Shown here in pieces: positions 43,150-52,257 of a stretch of DNA of 64,000 bases; within the stretch, counting starts at the first letter, position 1; every line of letters starts with the position of its first letter. The stretch spans positions 87,558 to 151,557 of the forward strand of contig NZ_BNGS01000015.1 in NCBI RefSeq assembly GCF_014905555.1. Reading direction: 5' to 3'. This stretch comes from Streptomyces sp. Y2F8-2. Its GTDB lineage: Bacteria; Actinomycetota; Actinomycetes; Streptomycetales; Streptomycetaceae. The notes below the pieces were generated by a model. The model did no database searches. It was not told the DNA's origin and saw only the letters and a program-made list of their open reading frames with translations. The position numbers and the translations under genes are program-made.

Positions 43150-43345
43150 GCGGCCGCCGCTACCGGGCCGCAGGTGCTGTGCGGGTTCCTGCTCGTGCTG
43201 CGCACCGGGATCCGGTAGGGAGTACCTGCGGCAGGGGGCTGGGATTCGGCGCGGGCATGAGGTGTCGGCGGTGCCCGGCCGCCTGGAACGAGGCAGCTGT
43301 CTGGGACGGGCTGCACCAGGTGCTGTTGGGGGTGCCGCAGGACCG
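43150..43345 (+). mobile_element. IS5-family transposase N-terminal remnant
   Basis: Across frames the plus strand reads ATGPQVLCGFLLVLRTGIR, then EYLRQ, then RGLGFGAGMRCRRCPAAWNE and AAVWDGLHQVLLGVPQ. This is the conserved start of IS5-type transposases (x-V-L-x-G-x-L-F-V-L-x-T-G-I-P-W-E-Y-L ... AGVWDxLH). At least two frameshifts and loss of the rest make it dead. Confidence 0.65.
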
Positions 43346-43456
43346 GACCCGGGACCCGACCGCAGGTCCGGACCCCTGTGCGCCATCGAAGTGTGAGCAG
43401 TACTGAGTGCTGGGCGTCACCAACGGCGGGTCACTGTCCGGCTATCGTGGCTCCGC

Positions 43457-44404
43457 GTGACCCATACCGAGATCGAGATCACCGCAGAGCTGGTCCGGGA
43501 CCTGCTGCACGACCAGCACCCGGACCTGGCCGGTCTCCCCGTGAAGCTCGGCGCACGCGGCTGGGACAACCAGCTGTGGCGGCTCGGCGACGACCTCGCC
43601 GTCCGGCTGCCCTGGGCGACGCTGTCCGCAGACGCGCTGCTGCGCAAAGAGCACACCTGGCTTCCCGCTCTCGCCCCGCATCTTCCCTTGCCGGTCCCTG
43701 TCCCGCAGCGCCTTGGCGAGCCCTCGAAGCGGTTTCCGCGGCCGTGGATCGTCACCACCTGGGTGCCGGGAACGCCCGCCGACCGTGCCCCCGCCACGCG
43801 AGCTGCTCAGTCGGCCGACACCTTGGCCGCCTTCCTGACCGCTCTTCACCGACCCGCCCCCGAAGGGGCGCCGACCGGCCGCGACCGCGGGGGCCCGCTG
43901 GCCGACCGTGCCGAGGGGTTCGCCCAGCAACTGGCCGCAGCCGCCGAACGGGGGCTGGTCCCGGATCCGGACGCCGTCCGCGCGGTCTGGGAGGACGCCG
44001 TCACAGCGCCCGACTGGACGGGGCCGGCACTGTGGCTTCACGGCGATCTGCATCCGGCCAACGTCCTGACCGCGGACGGCACGTTCTGCGGCGTGATCGA
44101 CTTCGGCGACCTCTTTGCGGGCGATCCGGCCTGCGACCTCGCCGCCGCGTGGATACTGCTGCCGGACGGCGCCGTCGACCGCTTCCACGACGCTTATCAG
44201 CCGGCCCCGGACCCGGCGACGCGACGCCGCGCCCGCGGCTGGGCGGTGTTGAAAGCGCTCGCCTGCATCTTCATCGCAGAGGCAGGCGTCCTCGGCCGTC
44301 CGGGCGGCAAGACCACCTGGGGCCCGCCCGCCCAGGCCGCGCTGAAACGCCTCACCGCGACGGTCCACCGCCCTGGTTCCCCGGGTCCGCCCTGTATCTG
44401 GTGA
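43457..44404 (+). CDS. APH-family phosphotransferase
   Basis: A 315-residue protein of the aminoglycoside/choline kinase fold. The catalytic loop is LHGDLHPANV (D197, N202), the metal-binding motif is VIDFGDLFAGDPACDLA (D215), and the ATP-clamp segment is RGWDNQLWRLGDDLAVRLP. Such kinases phosphorylate aminoglycosides, macrolides, homoserine or other small alcohols; this sequence does not reveal which. It starts with GTG at 43457 with a weak ribosome site. The last residues (PGSPGPPCIW) look unlike the family end, so the 3' end may be altered. Confidence 0.8.
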   Translation: MTHTEIEITAELVRDLLHDQHPDLAGLPVKLGARGWDNQLWRLGDDLAVRLPWATLSADALLRKEHTWLPALAPHLPLPVPVPQRLGEPSKRFPRPWIVTTWVPGTPADRAPATRAAQSADTLAAFLTALHRPAPEGAPTGRDRGGPLADRAEGFAQQLAAAAERGLVPDPDAVRAVWEDAVTAPDWTGPALWLHGDLHPANVLTADGTFCGVIDFGDLFAGDPACDLAAAWILLPDGAVDRFHDAYQPAPDPATRRRARGWAVLKALACIFIAEAGVLGRPGGKTTWGPPAQAALKRLTATVHRPGSPGPPCIW

Positions 44405-44455
44405 GGCATGCCGGAGCTGCGTCGTGTGTGATCGCGGACGAGGCTCGAAGCAGGC

Positions 44456-45421
44456 TCAGCCGTGGAGGAAGGAGATGACTTCGGAGAATGGTGTGGCGGT
44501 CTCGGGTGTGAAGCGCCTGATCTCGCCTCGGAAGGAGCGGACCTCCAGCCAACTCTGGGATGCCGCAGTCGGGAGGACGTCCAGGAGCGCCTTGAGGTCT
44601 TTGGATGTGAAGACCTTGAAGGTCTGCGTCCGCCGGTAGTTGGACGGCTGGACATCGAACCTGAGATCGACGACCGGCTGTGGCCGACGACTCCAGTCGC
44701 TGTAGGGCAGTGCACCGTGGCCGCGGATTCGCGCGTCGACGAGGACTTCCGGATCCGCGTCGCCGATCTCGCAGTCGAAGATGGGAAAGGCTGTTGCGAC
44801 GCGAGCGGCGATTGCCGGATACGCGAGGCAGGCTTGCCCGAGTGCCGGCGCGCAGAACAAGGCGTGACTGAAGCGTCCCACCGGTGTGGACAGCGGTACC
44901 TTGTGGTGGGATTGCCCGTCGAAGGGCAGATCCCGCCCGGCGCCGAGGACGGCCAGGAAGGACGACACGGCCGCGGGGTCATGGCTCTGTCCGCGCACGG
45001 TGAAACGAACGGCGCTGCGTCCCTGGTCTCGCAGCACGAAGTACTCGTGAAATCCCATCGGGTGATCCGGGGCATGGCTGCGGTGGTACGTCTCGTCAAA
45101 GCCATCGATCGGCAGATACTCGGGGACCGGGGCATGCGGCGGGGTGCTTGACTTGATCACGTCGAGGACGGGCGTCTGCTGGTCGAGTTCGGCGACGTCA
45201 ATAGGCCGCTCGACCTCGGCGAAGCCCTTGCGGAGCCATTCGTTGATCTTGCGGGAAGCGTGGCGGCCGGCGTGCTGTTCATCGTCCAGCGTCGACGTGC
45301 TCGCCTTGCCGCTCGCGCCTACCGCACCCCAGCGGAGGAAGCATCGGATGCCTTCTTGACGAATCTCCCGGTACTCGGTCTCAGCCCCCTGCAGAAGCTC
45401 GAATCGCCGCCAGCCCGTCAA
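44456..45421 (-). CDS. WGR-domain protein
   Basis: A 321-residue protein. The first 70 residues are a WGR domain (RRFELLQGAETEYREIRQEG, then LRWGAVGASGKAST), a nucleic-acid-binding module also found in PARP proteins. The remaining 250 residues contain VPEYLPIDGFDETYHRSHAP and later LRFDVQPSNYRRTQTFKVFT, with no family I can name; they may form an ADP-ribosylation or DNA-related domain. No operon partner is visible. Bacterial WGR proteins are mostly uncharacterised. Confidence 0.65.
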   Translation of the reverse strand: MTGWRRFELLQGAETEYREIRQEGIRCFLRWGAVGASGKASTSTLDDEQHAGRHASRKINEWLRKGFAEVERPIDVAELDQQTPVLDVIKSSTPPHAPVPEYLPIDGFDETYHRSHAPDHPMGFHEYFVLRDQGRSAVRFTVRGQSHDPAAVSSFLAVLGAGRDLPFDGQSHHKVPLSTPVGRFSHALFCAPALGQACLAYPAIAARVATAFPIFDCEIGDADPEVLVDARIRGHGALPYSDWSRRPQPVVDLRFDVQPSNYRRTQTFKVFTSKDLKALLDVLPTAASQSWLEVRSFRGEIRRFTPETATPFSEVISFLHG

Positions 45422-45532
45422 CAGTTCCTCCAGCGCATGTGAGCAGGGGAGTGGCGCCGTGAAACCCCGGGCCGTCCTCCGGCCGACACGCTACCCGGTG
45501 ACTGAGCCGGTGGTCCCCACTCCTGGCGTCGT

Positions 45533-45700
45533 TCACGCCGCCGCAGCGACTGGCCGTCCGCCCCAGCGGATGTCTTTCTCACTGCGGACACGCGCACGTT
45601 CGCGGCGTTGAGCTGCCAGGACGTCGAGGTGGCGGGCGTTGTCGTTGCGCCATCGCAGGTAGGCGTGCAGGGCCCGGGTCTGGGGGTCGAGCACCAGCCA
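45533..45700 (-). mobile_element. Possible transposase C-terminal scrap
   Basis: The minus strand ends RALHAYLRWRNDNARHLDVL then AAQRRERARVRSEKDIRWGG, which resembles the C-terminus of a transposase common in Streptomyces. I am not certain of the IS family (IS630-like is a guess). Nothing upstream extends the match clearly. Confidence 0.35.
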
Positions 45701-46110
45701 CCAGACATGGGATGTCCACGGGCCGATGTCGAGGAAGGAGAGAGCAGCGAAGGAACCGTAAAGGCAACGGCTACGGGACCGAAACGACACAGAATTCGCC
45801 CCTGTACTACCGTTCCTCAATTTCTGACATTCATGGGATGTCCCGGACGGGGATCAGCGTGATATCTGTACGAGTGCGCTTGTGCGGCCGGCTCGGGTCG
45901 ACCCGCTCGGTACAGGAGGGCGGGGGCGGACGGGACGCCGGACAGGCACGGTGTTGTCCACGCTCACAGTGCAAGAGGCCCACCCGCGCCGTTCTGCCAG
46001 TACGTCAGGCGGCCGCCGACGCCGACGGGACGGCACGACGGCCGGGCTGCTGACACGAACGGCGGTCAGCTCCATTGATTCAGCACTCAGCCGCAGAAGG
46101 GGACACCTGC
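45701..46110. other. Spacer, no gene seen
   Basis: Small open frames on both strands lack recognisable sequence. The right end should contain the promoter of the SGNH hydrolase gene. Confidence 0.35.
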
Positions 46111-47217
46111 ATGAGAAAATCTTGGATACTGAACCTGGTCATGCTTGTCACTGCCGCGCTCGGGGTGACGGCGGCAGGTGTGACTCCTGCCTCCGCCGCC
46201 TCCAACACGCCCTTACGGGTTATGCCGTTGGGCGACTCGATAACCTGGGGTGTGGGAAGCAGCACCGGCAACGGCTACCGGGGTCCGCTGTGGAACGAGC
46301 TTGCGGCGGACGGCCATCCGCTGGACTTCGTGGGCACCGGGCGGAACGGTTCGATGTCCGACCCCGACAACGAAGGCCACTCGGGATACCGCATCGACCA
46401 GATCGCCGCACTCGCGGACGCCTCGCTGACCCGCTACCGGCCCAACGTCGTGACGCTGCACATCGGTACCAACGATCTCCAAGGGGCCTCCGAGGTCGAC
46501 ACAGCCATCGCCCGGCTGAGGTCGCTGGTCAACCAGATCACCGCCGACGTCCCCGACGCGACCGTCCTCGTCGCCTCCCTGGTGGTGTCCACCAGCGCCT
46601 CGGAGGAGCAGTACCGGGGCGCGTACAACCAGGCCGTCCCCCGAATCGCCAGTGACGCACAGGCCGCGGGCAAACACGTCGCATACGTCGACATGAGCAG
46701 CCTGACCACGGCCGACCTGGCCGACCCCCTGCATCCCAACGACGCGGGCTACCAGAAGATGGCGGACGCCTTCCACCGCGGCATCCAGGCCGCGGACAGC
46801 GCCGGGTGGCTGAGGAACCCCGCGCCCGCCCCCGCACGCGTGCAGTCCGTCATCGCCGGCAAGTGCCTGGATGTCAACGGCGCCAACACCGCCGACGGGA
46901 CCGCCGTCCAGATCTGGAGCTGTGGCGACAGCGCCAACCAGCTCTGGTCCGCCTACACCGACGGCACGCTGCGCTCCATGGGCAAGTGCCTCGACGCCGC
47001 CGGCGGGGGCACTTCCAACGGCACCAAGGTGCAGATCTGGGCCTGCCACGGCGGTGCCAACCAGGTCTGGCAGCCCTACAACGGCGGCTACCGCAATCCC
47101 GTCTCCGGCCGCTGCCTCGACGATCCGGGGTTCTCCACGGCCGACGGCACTCAGCTCGTGCTGTGGGACTGCAACGGCGGCTCCAACCAGAAGTGGACCA
47201 CTTTGGCCGCCGGATGA
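46111..47217 (+). CDS. Secreted SGNH/GDSL hydrolase with ricin B lectin module
   Basis: A 368-residue secreted esterase-like protein from ATG at 46111 behind AAGGGG. The signal peptide covers residues 1-30 (VTPASAA end). Block I GDSITWG (S43), block III GTND (N121) and block V DPLHPND with its Asp-His pair form the SGNH catalytic set, ending near residue 235. The C-terminal 120 residues are a ricin-type beta-trefoil (GKCLDVNGANTADGTAVQIW; NQLWSAY; NQVWQPY; NQKWTTL). It likely deacetylates or de-esterifies polysaccharides, with the lectin module providing binding. Its module closely resembles that of the ThuA protein at 41879. Confidence 0.9.
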   Translation: MRKSWILNLVMLVTAALGVTAAGVTPASAASNTPLRVMPLGDSITWGVGSSTGNGYRGPLWNELAADGHPLDFVGTGRNGSMSDPDNEGHSGYRIDQIAALADASLTRYRPNVVTLHIGTNDLQGASEVDTAIARLRSLVNQITADVPDATVLVASLVVSTSASEEQYRGAYNQAVPRIASDAQAAGKHVAYVDMSSLTTADLADPLHPNDAGYQKMADAFHRGIQAADSAGWLRNPAPAPARVQSVIAGKCLDVNGANTADGTAVQIWSCGDSANQLWSAYTDGTLRSMGKCLDAAGGGTSNGTKVQIWACHGGANQVWQPYNGGYRNPVSGRCLDDPGFSTADGTQLVLWDCNGGSNQKWTTLAAG

Positions 47218-47902
47218 CCCCCGCTCCCGGGACCGCCCTTGTCGGGCTCCGCTCCCGGGAGGACATCGGTGGCGGGCGCCGCGGGGTGCGGCGCCCGCCG
47301 TGGCTGGGCTCAGTGGCCCGGTCGCCTGACGGCGACACCCTGAGACGACCTCACGGACGGCGGCAGCGACCGGCTGATCGACGGTTGTTCGCGTGCGGCG
47401 ACGAGGACCGCATCCCGGAACCGATCAACACCTTCCAGACCGGCGCACCCGTCCGTTCAGTTCTCGGGGGGTGACATCGCCAGGTCCCTGCGCCAGGGCG
47501 GGCCGGTGCGACAGGCCGGCAGCCCGGGGAAGCGGCGCGGTGCGGGGAACACCGGCCCACCGTCATCACCGTCCGGGCCATTGCCGTCACCTCTCCTGTT
47601 CCGGCAGAGCCTGAATACGCGCGGATCGTCGTCTGCTGACCGCTGCGGGGGGTGATGTCCTCGGGCTGACGTCTCGCGGGGAACGCCCCTGAGGTCGACG
47701 GGCGGCGGCCTTGTGACGCACGCTCGTAAGACCAACTGCGGGGGATGCAGTGGTCGCTTGGGGGTTAGGGGTGCCGGGATCTCACCGACAACCCCGTTCG
47801 GGGCAGCGGGGGTATGCCATGCCCTGATCCGGCTTCGACCGAGGGGGCGTCAGTGGCGGAGGCAGCTGAGGCCGTCGGCCAGTTCGAGTGGGACCGTGGG
47901 CC
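47218..47902. other. 685-bp stretch without a supported gene
   Basis: Short frames are present on both strands but all are Arg/Pro-rich GC artefacts with no motif. No repeat longer than a few bases stood out. Confidence 0.4.
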
Positions 47903-48460
47903 CTAACGCAGGGCGGCGGCGACTAGGCCTTCCAGGGCCTCGCGTTGCACTTCGCCGCCGCTCACCAGCCGGTCGAAGACCAGCCCGTCGATGCAGGTCA
48001 GCAGGATGTGAGTGCGGTTCTCGGTGTCCGTGACGCCGTGCGCGGCGAGGAACCGCCGGACGGCCTCGCGGCCGGCGTTCTCGCGCGGTACGAGGATCTC
48101 GCGCAGCTCCGGGTCCCGTACGCTCTCGACGGCGCAGGCGTAGCGGGCGAGCGAGCGGCGACGGCCCTCGCCGGTGAGTCGCCGTCGGGTCAGCAGTGCC
48201 ATGCCGTTCACCAGTTCCTCGACGGTGCGCAGGGGTGGAAGCTCTTCGGGCATCGTCTGCAGTTCCGCTTGGTCGAGTTCGACAAGGCGTGTGACGAGCG
48301 CGGTGAGCAGCGCGGCTCGGGTGCGGAAGTAGGCCGAGGTCGTGCCGAGCGGCATGGCGGCTTTGCGGTCGACTGCGCGGTGGGTCAGGCCGCGGATCCC
48401 TTCGTCGGCGAGTACGTCGATAGCCGAGTCCGCGAGGAGAGTGCGTCGATCCGAAGCCAT
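47903..48460 (-). CDS. TetR family regulator of the adjacent monooxygenase
   Basis: A 185-residue TetR protein. The N-terminal helix-turn-helix reads LLADSAIDVLADEGIRGLTH and RKAAMPLGTTSAYFRTRAAL; the C-terminal helical domain is typical. It is divergent from the flavin monooxygenase at 48533. Two similar CTACA-nn-TGTAG palindromes lie between them, the nearer only eight bases from this start, so it most likely represses both genes. Confidence 0.85.
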   Translation of the reverse strand: MASDRRTLLADSAIDVLADEGIRGLTHRAVDRKAAMPLGTTSAYFRTRAALLTALVTRLVELDQAELQTMPEELPPLRTVEELVNGMALLTRRRLTGEGRRRSLARYACAVESVRDPELREILVPRENAGREAVRRFLAAHGVTDTENRTHILLTCIDGLVFDRLVSGGEVQREALEGLVAAALR

Positions 48461-48467
48461 GCCCCCT

Positions 48468-48517
48468 TTCTACACCTGTAGGGGCTCGCATAGGATCGCC
48501 TTCTACAGATGTAGAAG
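48468..48517. promoter_or_regulatory. Two matching TetR operator palindromes
   Basis: CTACA-CC-TGTAG at 48470-48481 and the longer CTTCTACA-GA-TGTAGAAG at 48500-48517 share the same core CTACA-N2-TGTAG. Their centres are 33 bp apart, about three helical turns, so dimers would sit on the same face. They fill most of the 72-bp gap between the divergent TetR and monooxygenase genes. Confidence 0.8.
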
Positions 48518-48532
48518 AATTGGAGCGTCGGC

Positions 48533-49690
48533 ATGGGCAGCACGGCAGTGGTGGTCGGAGGGGGCATCGGCGGGCTTGCCGCGGCGATCGGCCTGCGCCG
48601 CATCGGATGGAACGTGACGGTGGTCGAGCGCGCGACCATGCTTGAGGACGCGGGGGCAGGCATCTCACTGGCCGCCAACGGCCTTCGAGCATTGGACGAA
48701 CTCGGCGTCGGCCGGGCGGTACGGGATGCCTCCCGAGGCCAATACAGCGGCGGCACACGTACGCCACGGGGCGGTTGGCTGACCCGGATGGACGGCTCGA
48801 TGCTGGAGAAGGCGGTGGGCACGCCGATCATGGGCATTCCCCGCTCCACGTTGCACCGGCTGCTTCGCGACTCCCTGCCCGCCGAATCACTGCTGGTCGG
48901 CTCCGAGGCGGGGCCGGTCTCGCAGACCGGCCCCGGGACGGCTCAAGTCGGCTGCGGCGACACGGTCCTGGACGCCGATCTGGTGGTGGCAGCCGACGGC
49001 ATCGGCAGCAAAGTCCGCAGCCGTCTCTTCCCAGACCATCCCGGCCCGGTCTACAGCGGCTCGACGGTGCTCCGCGCTGTCACCGAGCACGCTGTCGATC
49101 TGCGCGCCGACTTCGAGCTGACCTGGGACCGGGGCACGGAGTTCGGGCACATCGCCTTCCTGGACGGGCGGGCTGAGTGGCATGCCGTCCTCAGTCTCCC
49201 TGCCGGGACGCGGTTCGCCGACCCACTGGCCGAACTGCGCCGACGCTTCCACGCCTGGCACGACCCGATCCCCGAGCTGCTCGAGGCGACCCGGCCCGCC
49301 GCCGTGCTGCACCACGACGTCAACGAACTCCGTACGCCGCTCCCCTCATACACCGTCGGTCGGATCGCGCTGCTCGGCGACGCGGCACACGCAATGACCC
49401 CCAACCTCGGACAGGGTGCCTGCCAGGCGCTGGAGGACGCGGTCACCCTGGCCGCCGCGCTCGGCACCGAGTCCACCGTCGAGTCCGCGCTCGCCCGCTA
49501 CGACGCCGAGCGCCGGCCGCGCAGCCAGGCCGTCGCGCGGGCTGCTCGGCAAGCCGGGAGAATGGGTCAGCAGCTCTCCCACCCTCTGGCCGTGGCCATG
49601 CGGAACACGGCGATGCGGCTGACACCGTCCCGGGCCGCAACGCGCATGATCCTTCGCCACCATGCCTGGGTCCCGCCGCAGCTGAACTGA
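48533..49690 (+). CDS. FAD-dependent monooxygenase
   Basis: A 385-residue group A flavin monooxygenase of the salicylate-hydroxylase-like kind. It has GGGIGGLAAAIGLRRIG (Rossmann motif, residues about 8-24), VVAADGIGSKVRSRLF near residue 147, and the second FAD motif GDAAHAMTPNLGQGACQALE near 281. It would hydroxylate an aromatic substrate with NAD(P)H and O2. Regulation by the divergent TetR is strongly suggested by the paired operators. No further catabolic genes are adjacent. Confidence 0.85.
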   Translation: MGSTAVVVGGGIGGLAAAIGLRRIGWNVTVVERATMLEDAGAGISLAANGLRALDELGVGRAVRDASRGQYSGGTRTPRGGWLTRMDGSMLEKAVGTPIMGIPRSTLHRLLRDSLPAESLLVGSEAGPVSQTGPGTAQVGCGDTVLDADLVVAADGIGSKVRSRLFPDHPGPVYSGSTVLRAVTEHAVDLRADFELTWDRGTEFGHIAFLDGRAEWHAVLSLPAGTRFADPLAELRRRFHAWHDPIPELLEATRPAAVLHHDVNELRTPLPSYTVGRIALLGDAAHAMTPNLGQGACQALEDAVTLAAALGTESTVESALARYDAERRPRSQAVARAARQAGRMGQQLSHPLAVAMRNTAMRLTPSRAATRMILRHHAWVPPQLN

Positions 49691-49846
49691 TGCGGTTCGC
49701 GCGGATTCCCGTCGACGAGACCCCACGGCGTGCTCGTGTGAGCCCTGTACGCGCCCCCGCCCTGGCGAGAAGACTGCGCTGGCAGGGCCGAGAGGTGGCC
49801 AGAACATGACCCCTCGTCTTCGTACCTCTGAGGAAGGAAGGCTGCT

Positions 49847-50566
49847 GTGTTGTTGCGTCTGCCCACGTCGGTGTCCGATGCGCAGGCATGCTTGGCAGAA
49901 GGGGCGGTTCCCGTCGGCGGGGCGACACTCGTCTGGGCCACATGGCAGCGCGACGGTTTTCCCGAAGTGGCCGTGTCCTTACGGGACTTGCCCGAGGCCA
50001 ACGTGCTGGGGCCGGAGACCGTCGGTGGCGCAGTCGTTCTGCACCGGATGGACGAGCGGGTGCCTGATGTGCTGCGCCTGGCCGCCGTCTCGGTGGGTAC
50101 CGGCGCAGTGCGGCGGACGGCGACCGTCGGTGGCAACCTCGTAGGCAGCGCGCTGCGCTGCCTGCTGCCTGCGGCCCTTGTGCTGGACGCACGGGCAGCG
50201 GTGCTGGGGCCCGACGGAGTCCATGAGACAGACCTGGCCGAGCTGGTGGCCAAGCGTCCCGTCCTGCTCAGTCTGCACTGGCGTGCGCCGATCGCCTGCG
50301 CGTACCGCAAACTGCCGGGCGAGGCGGGCGGTCCGCCGCCCCTCGTCGTCGCTTCGGCGGTGCATGCCGACGACGATGGCCACCGCTTGCGGATCGCTGT
50401 ACGTGACGGCTATGAAGTGCTCAGCGCCGGCGCCTCGTGCGGTTCCGACGTCGACGAGACACTGCACGCGCTGAGTTCGACGGCGGTCGGTGACCTTTCA
50501 GCCATCGCCCGGGAAGTCGTGCACTCACAGGTCGCCGCGCTGTTGGGCGGTCCCGGCGGGAACTGA
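49847..50566 (+). CDS. Orphan FAD subunit of a molybdenum hydroxylase (CoxM/XdhB type)
   Basis: A 239-residue protein with a FAD_binding_5 domain: AEGAVPVGGATLVWATW near residue 20 and the FAD pyrophosphate motif TATVGGNLVGSALRC near residue 90, then a short CO-dehydrogenase-flavoprotein C-terminal domain. It starts with GTG at 49847 behind AGGAAGGAAGG. Normally this subunit works with an iron-sulfur (CoxS) and a molybdopterin (CoxL) subunit; neither gene is in the window. The lineage-conserved AGG/GG FAD loops are partly divergent, so activity is uncertain. Confidence 0.75.
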   Translation: MLLRLPTSVSDAQACLAEGAVPVGGATLVWATWQRDGFPEVAVSLRDLPEANVLGPETVGGAVVLHRMDERVPDVLRLAAVSVGTGAVRRTATVGGNLVGSALRCLLPAALVLDARAAVLGPDGVHETDLAELVAKRPVLLSLHWRAPIACAYRKLPGEAGGPPPLVVASAVHADDDGHRLRIAVRDGYEVLSAGASCGSDVDETLHALSSTAVGDLSAIAREVVHSQVAALLGGPGGN

Positions 50567-50845
50567 TGCAGCACGAGGCCGCTGGGCCTTCGCCTGCACC
50601 TCGCGGCTTGCCGCGTGCCCCTGCCGGCCCGCTCCCGCCGGTGATCCCGGATGCCGCCATGCCTTTCGCCATGGTCGCCGTCGTCGGCCGATGCCGCAGA
50701 GCCTCGCCCGCCGTTGACGCTGCACTCCGGGCCTCACTGCATCATGGGCCCGACGGTCCGCGAACGGTCCGGAGCCCGCGGTGGGCCGGGTTGCGCGACT
50801 CCTCGCGTCGGAGGAGGAGCCCATGCCGTGGCCGGAGCACCCCTT

Positions 50846-52171
50846 TCATCCGGTGCGGAGGCCGGCCGCCGGGCCGGTGAAGCGTTCCGGTCGGGCGAGG
50901 TCCCACAGCTCGATCCGTCCGTCTGCCGCAGCTGTGTCGCCGTCCAGCCGCAGTGTGACGACGTCGGAGACCCGCAGGTCGGACCATGTCCCCGCCACGC
51001 CGCCGCGGAAGACCTCGATGATGCCCGCGTCCCAGAACAGCCGCAGCGGCCCGTCGAGTCCGGCGAACGCCGCCAGGTCGACGGTCATCTCGGTTCCAGC
51101 CAGGGAACGGAGGGCGACTGCCCGCGCACCGTCCGCCGCTGCCGCGTCGAGCACCAGCTCCCCGGTGCTCCTGCCCCCGTCCAGGCCGACCGTACCGGCC
51201 ACCGGTACGGGGGTCGAAGCCCGCCGCAGCCGGGTCAGTTCGGCCGCGGGCTCGCAGTACAGGCGTCCGTGCCGCACCGAGAGTTCGCGTGGCAGGCTCA
51301 TGAAGCCCACCGCGTGGCCACTGCGGCCCGCCGGGTCCTGGTGGGTGCGGATCCAGCCGAACTGGATCCGTCGGCCGTCCGCGGTCCAGTACGACTGAGG
51401 CGCATAGAAACGGTCGCCGACATCCGCGACGCCGTTTTCGCGCACCTCGAAACCGGCCCCCGAGGCAGTTCCGGTCATCCACCACACCGCAGGCCCCTCC
51501 TCGCCTTCCTCGTGGATGACCGAGACCAGCAGTGCCCCCGTGTCCTCCACGGCGAAGTAGTCGGGGCATTCCCACACCGCGCCCGGCACCTTCGACGCGG
51601 CCCGGTCCACGAAGACGCCGTCGTAGTCCCACGCCCGCAGGTTGGCTGAGGAAAGCGCGAACACCGAGCCGCCATGGTCGCGGCGCGCGCCCGCAACGAG
51701 CTGACGCCATCGGCCGTGCTCGCGCCACACGCTGTGGTCACGGAATTCGGTGATGTCGGGTGCGGGCGGAGCGGACAGGAGGGGGTTCGCCGGGTCCTTG
51801 ACGAAGCTCGACAGTGCGTCGTCGGCGGCGCGCGCGAGGCAGGGGAGCTGGGCGTCGCCGAGCACGCCGGTGTAGAGGATCGACACTCCACCGTCGTGTT
51901 CCACCGCGCAGCCCGAGAAACAGGCGGTCGCGTCGTACGGCGCCGATCCGGCCGGGCCGGGGAAGAGCGCCACCTCGTGCTCGGTCCAGGTGAGCAGGTC
52001 GGGGGAACTGGCATGACCCCAGTGCTGGTTGGTGAACTCGGTGCCTTCCGGGTTGTACTGGTAGAAGAGGTGGTGCCGCCCCTGCCAGTGGACGAGCCCG
52101 TTGGGGTCGTTCATCCAGCCCTTCGCGGGCGCGTAGTGGAGCCATGCGGGCATATCGAAGATTCCTCTCAC
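50846..52171 (-). CDS. Glycoside hydrolase family 32 fructan/sucrose hydrolase
   Basis: A 441-residue intracellular-looking GH32 enzyme without a signal peptide. The five-bladed propeller carries the nucleophile D22 in WMNDPNG, the transition-state stabiliser D145 in FRDHSVW and the acid/base E201 in ECPDYF. The C-terminal beta-sandwich begins at about residue 300. It cleaves terminal beta-fructosyl bonds in sucrose, levan or inulin oligosaccharides. It is divergent from a truncated LacI gene, which was presumably its repressor, with a LacI-type half-palindrome between. Confidence 0.9.
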   Translation of the reverse strand: MRGIFDMPAWLHYAPAKGWMNDPNGLVHWQGRHHLFYQYNPEGTEFTNQHWGHASSPDLLTWTEHEVALFPGPAGSAPYDATACFSGCAVEHDGGVSILYTGVLGDAQLPCLARAADDALSSFVKDPANPLLSAPPAPDITEFRDHSVWREHGRWRQLVAGARRDHGGSVFALSSANLRAWDYDGVFVDRAASKVPGAVWECPDYFAVEDTGALLVSVIHEEGEEGPAVWWMTGTASGAGFEVRENGVADVGDRFYAPQSYWTADGRRIQFGWIRTHQDPAGRSGHAVGFMSLPRELSVRHGRLYCEPAAELTRLRRASTPVPVAGTVGLDGGRSTGELVLDAAAADGARAVALRSLAGTEMTVDLAAFAGLDGPLRLFWDAGIIEVFRGGVAGTWSDLRVSDVVTLRLDGDTAAADGRIELWDLARPERFTGPAAGLRTG

Positions 52172-52193
52172 TGCTTAGGAAATGCACACGAAG

Positions 52194-52207
52194 TTGCAAG
52201 CGCTCAT
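52194..52207. promoter_or_regulatory. LacI-type operator candidate
   Basis: TTGCAAGCGCTCAT contains the AGCGCT centre and left arm of the common LacI-family operator TTGCAAGCGCTTGCAA; the right arm is degenerate. It lies 23 bases upstream of the GH32 start and 51 upstream of the LacI stub. Confidence 0.45.
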
Positions 52208-52257
52208 GGGCGTGGGAACCGGTGCTCAGGACCGGAGACGTCTCGTACGCTTGCGGC

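Noticed and set aside
47218..47902. Several frames of 70-100 codons
   Set aside because: All are Arg/Pro/Gly-rich with no start context, motif or hydrophobic pattern.
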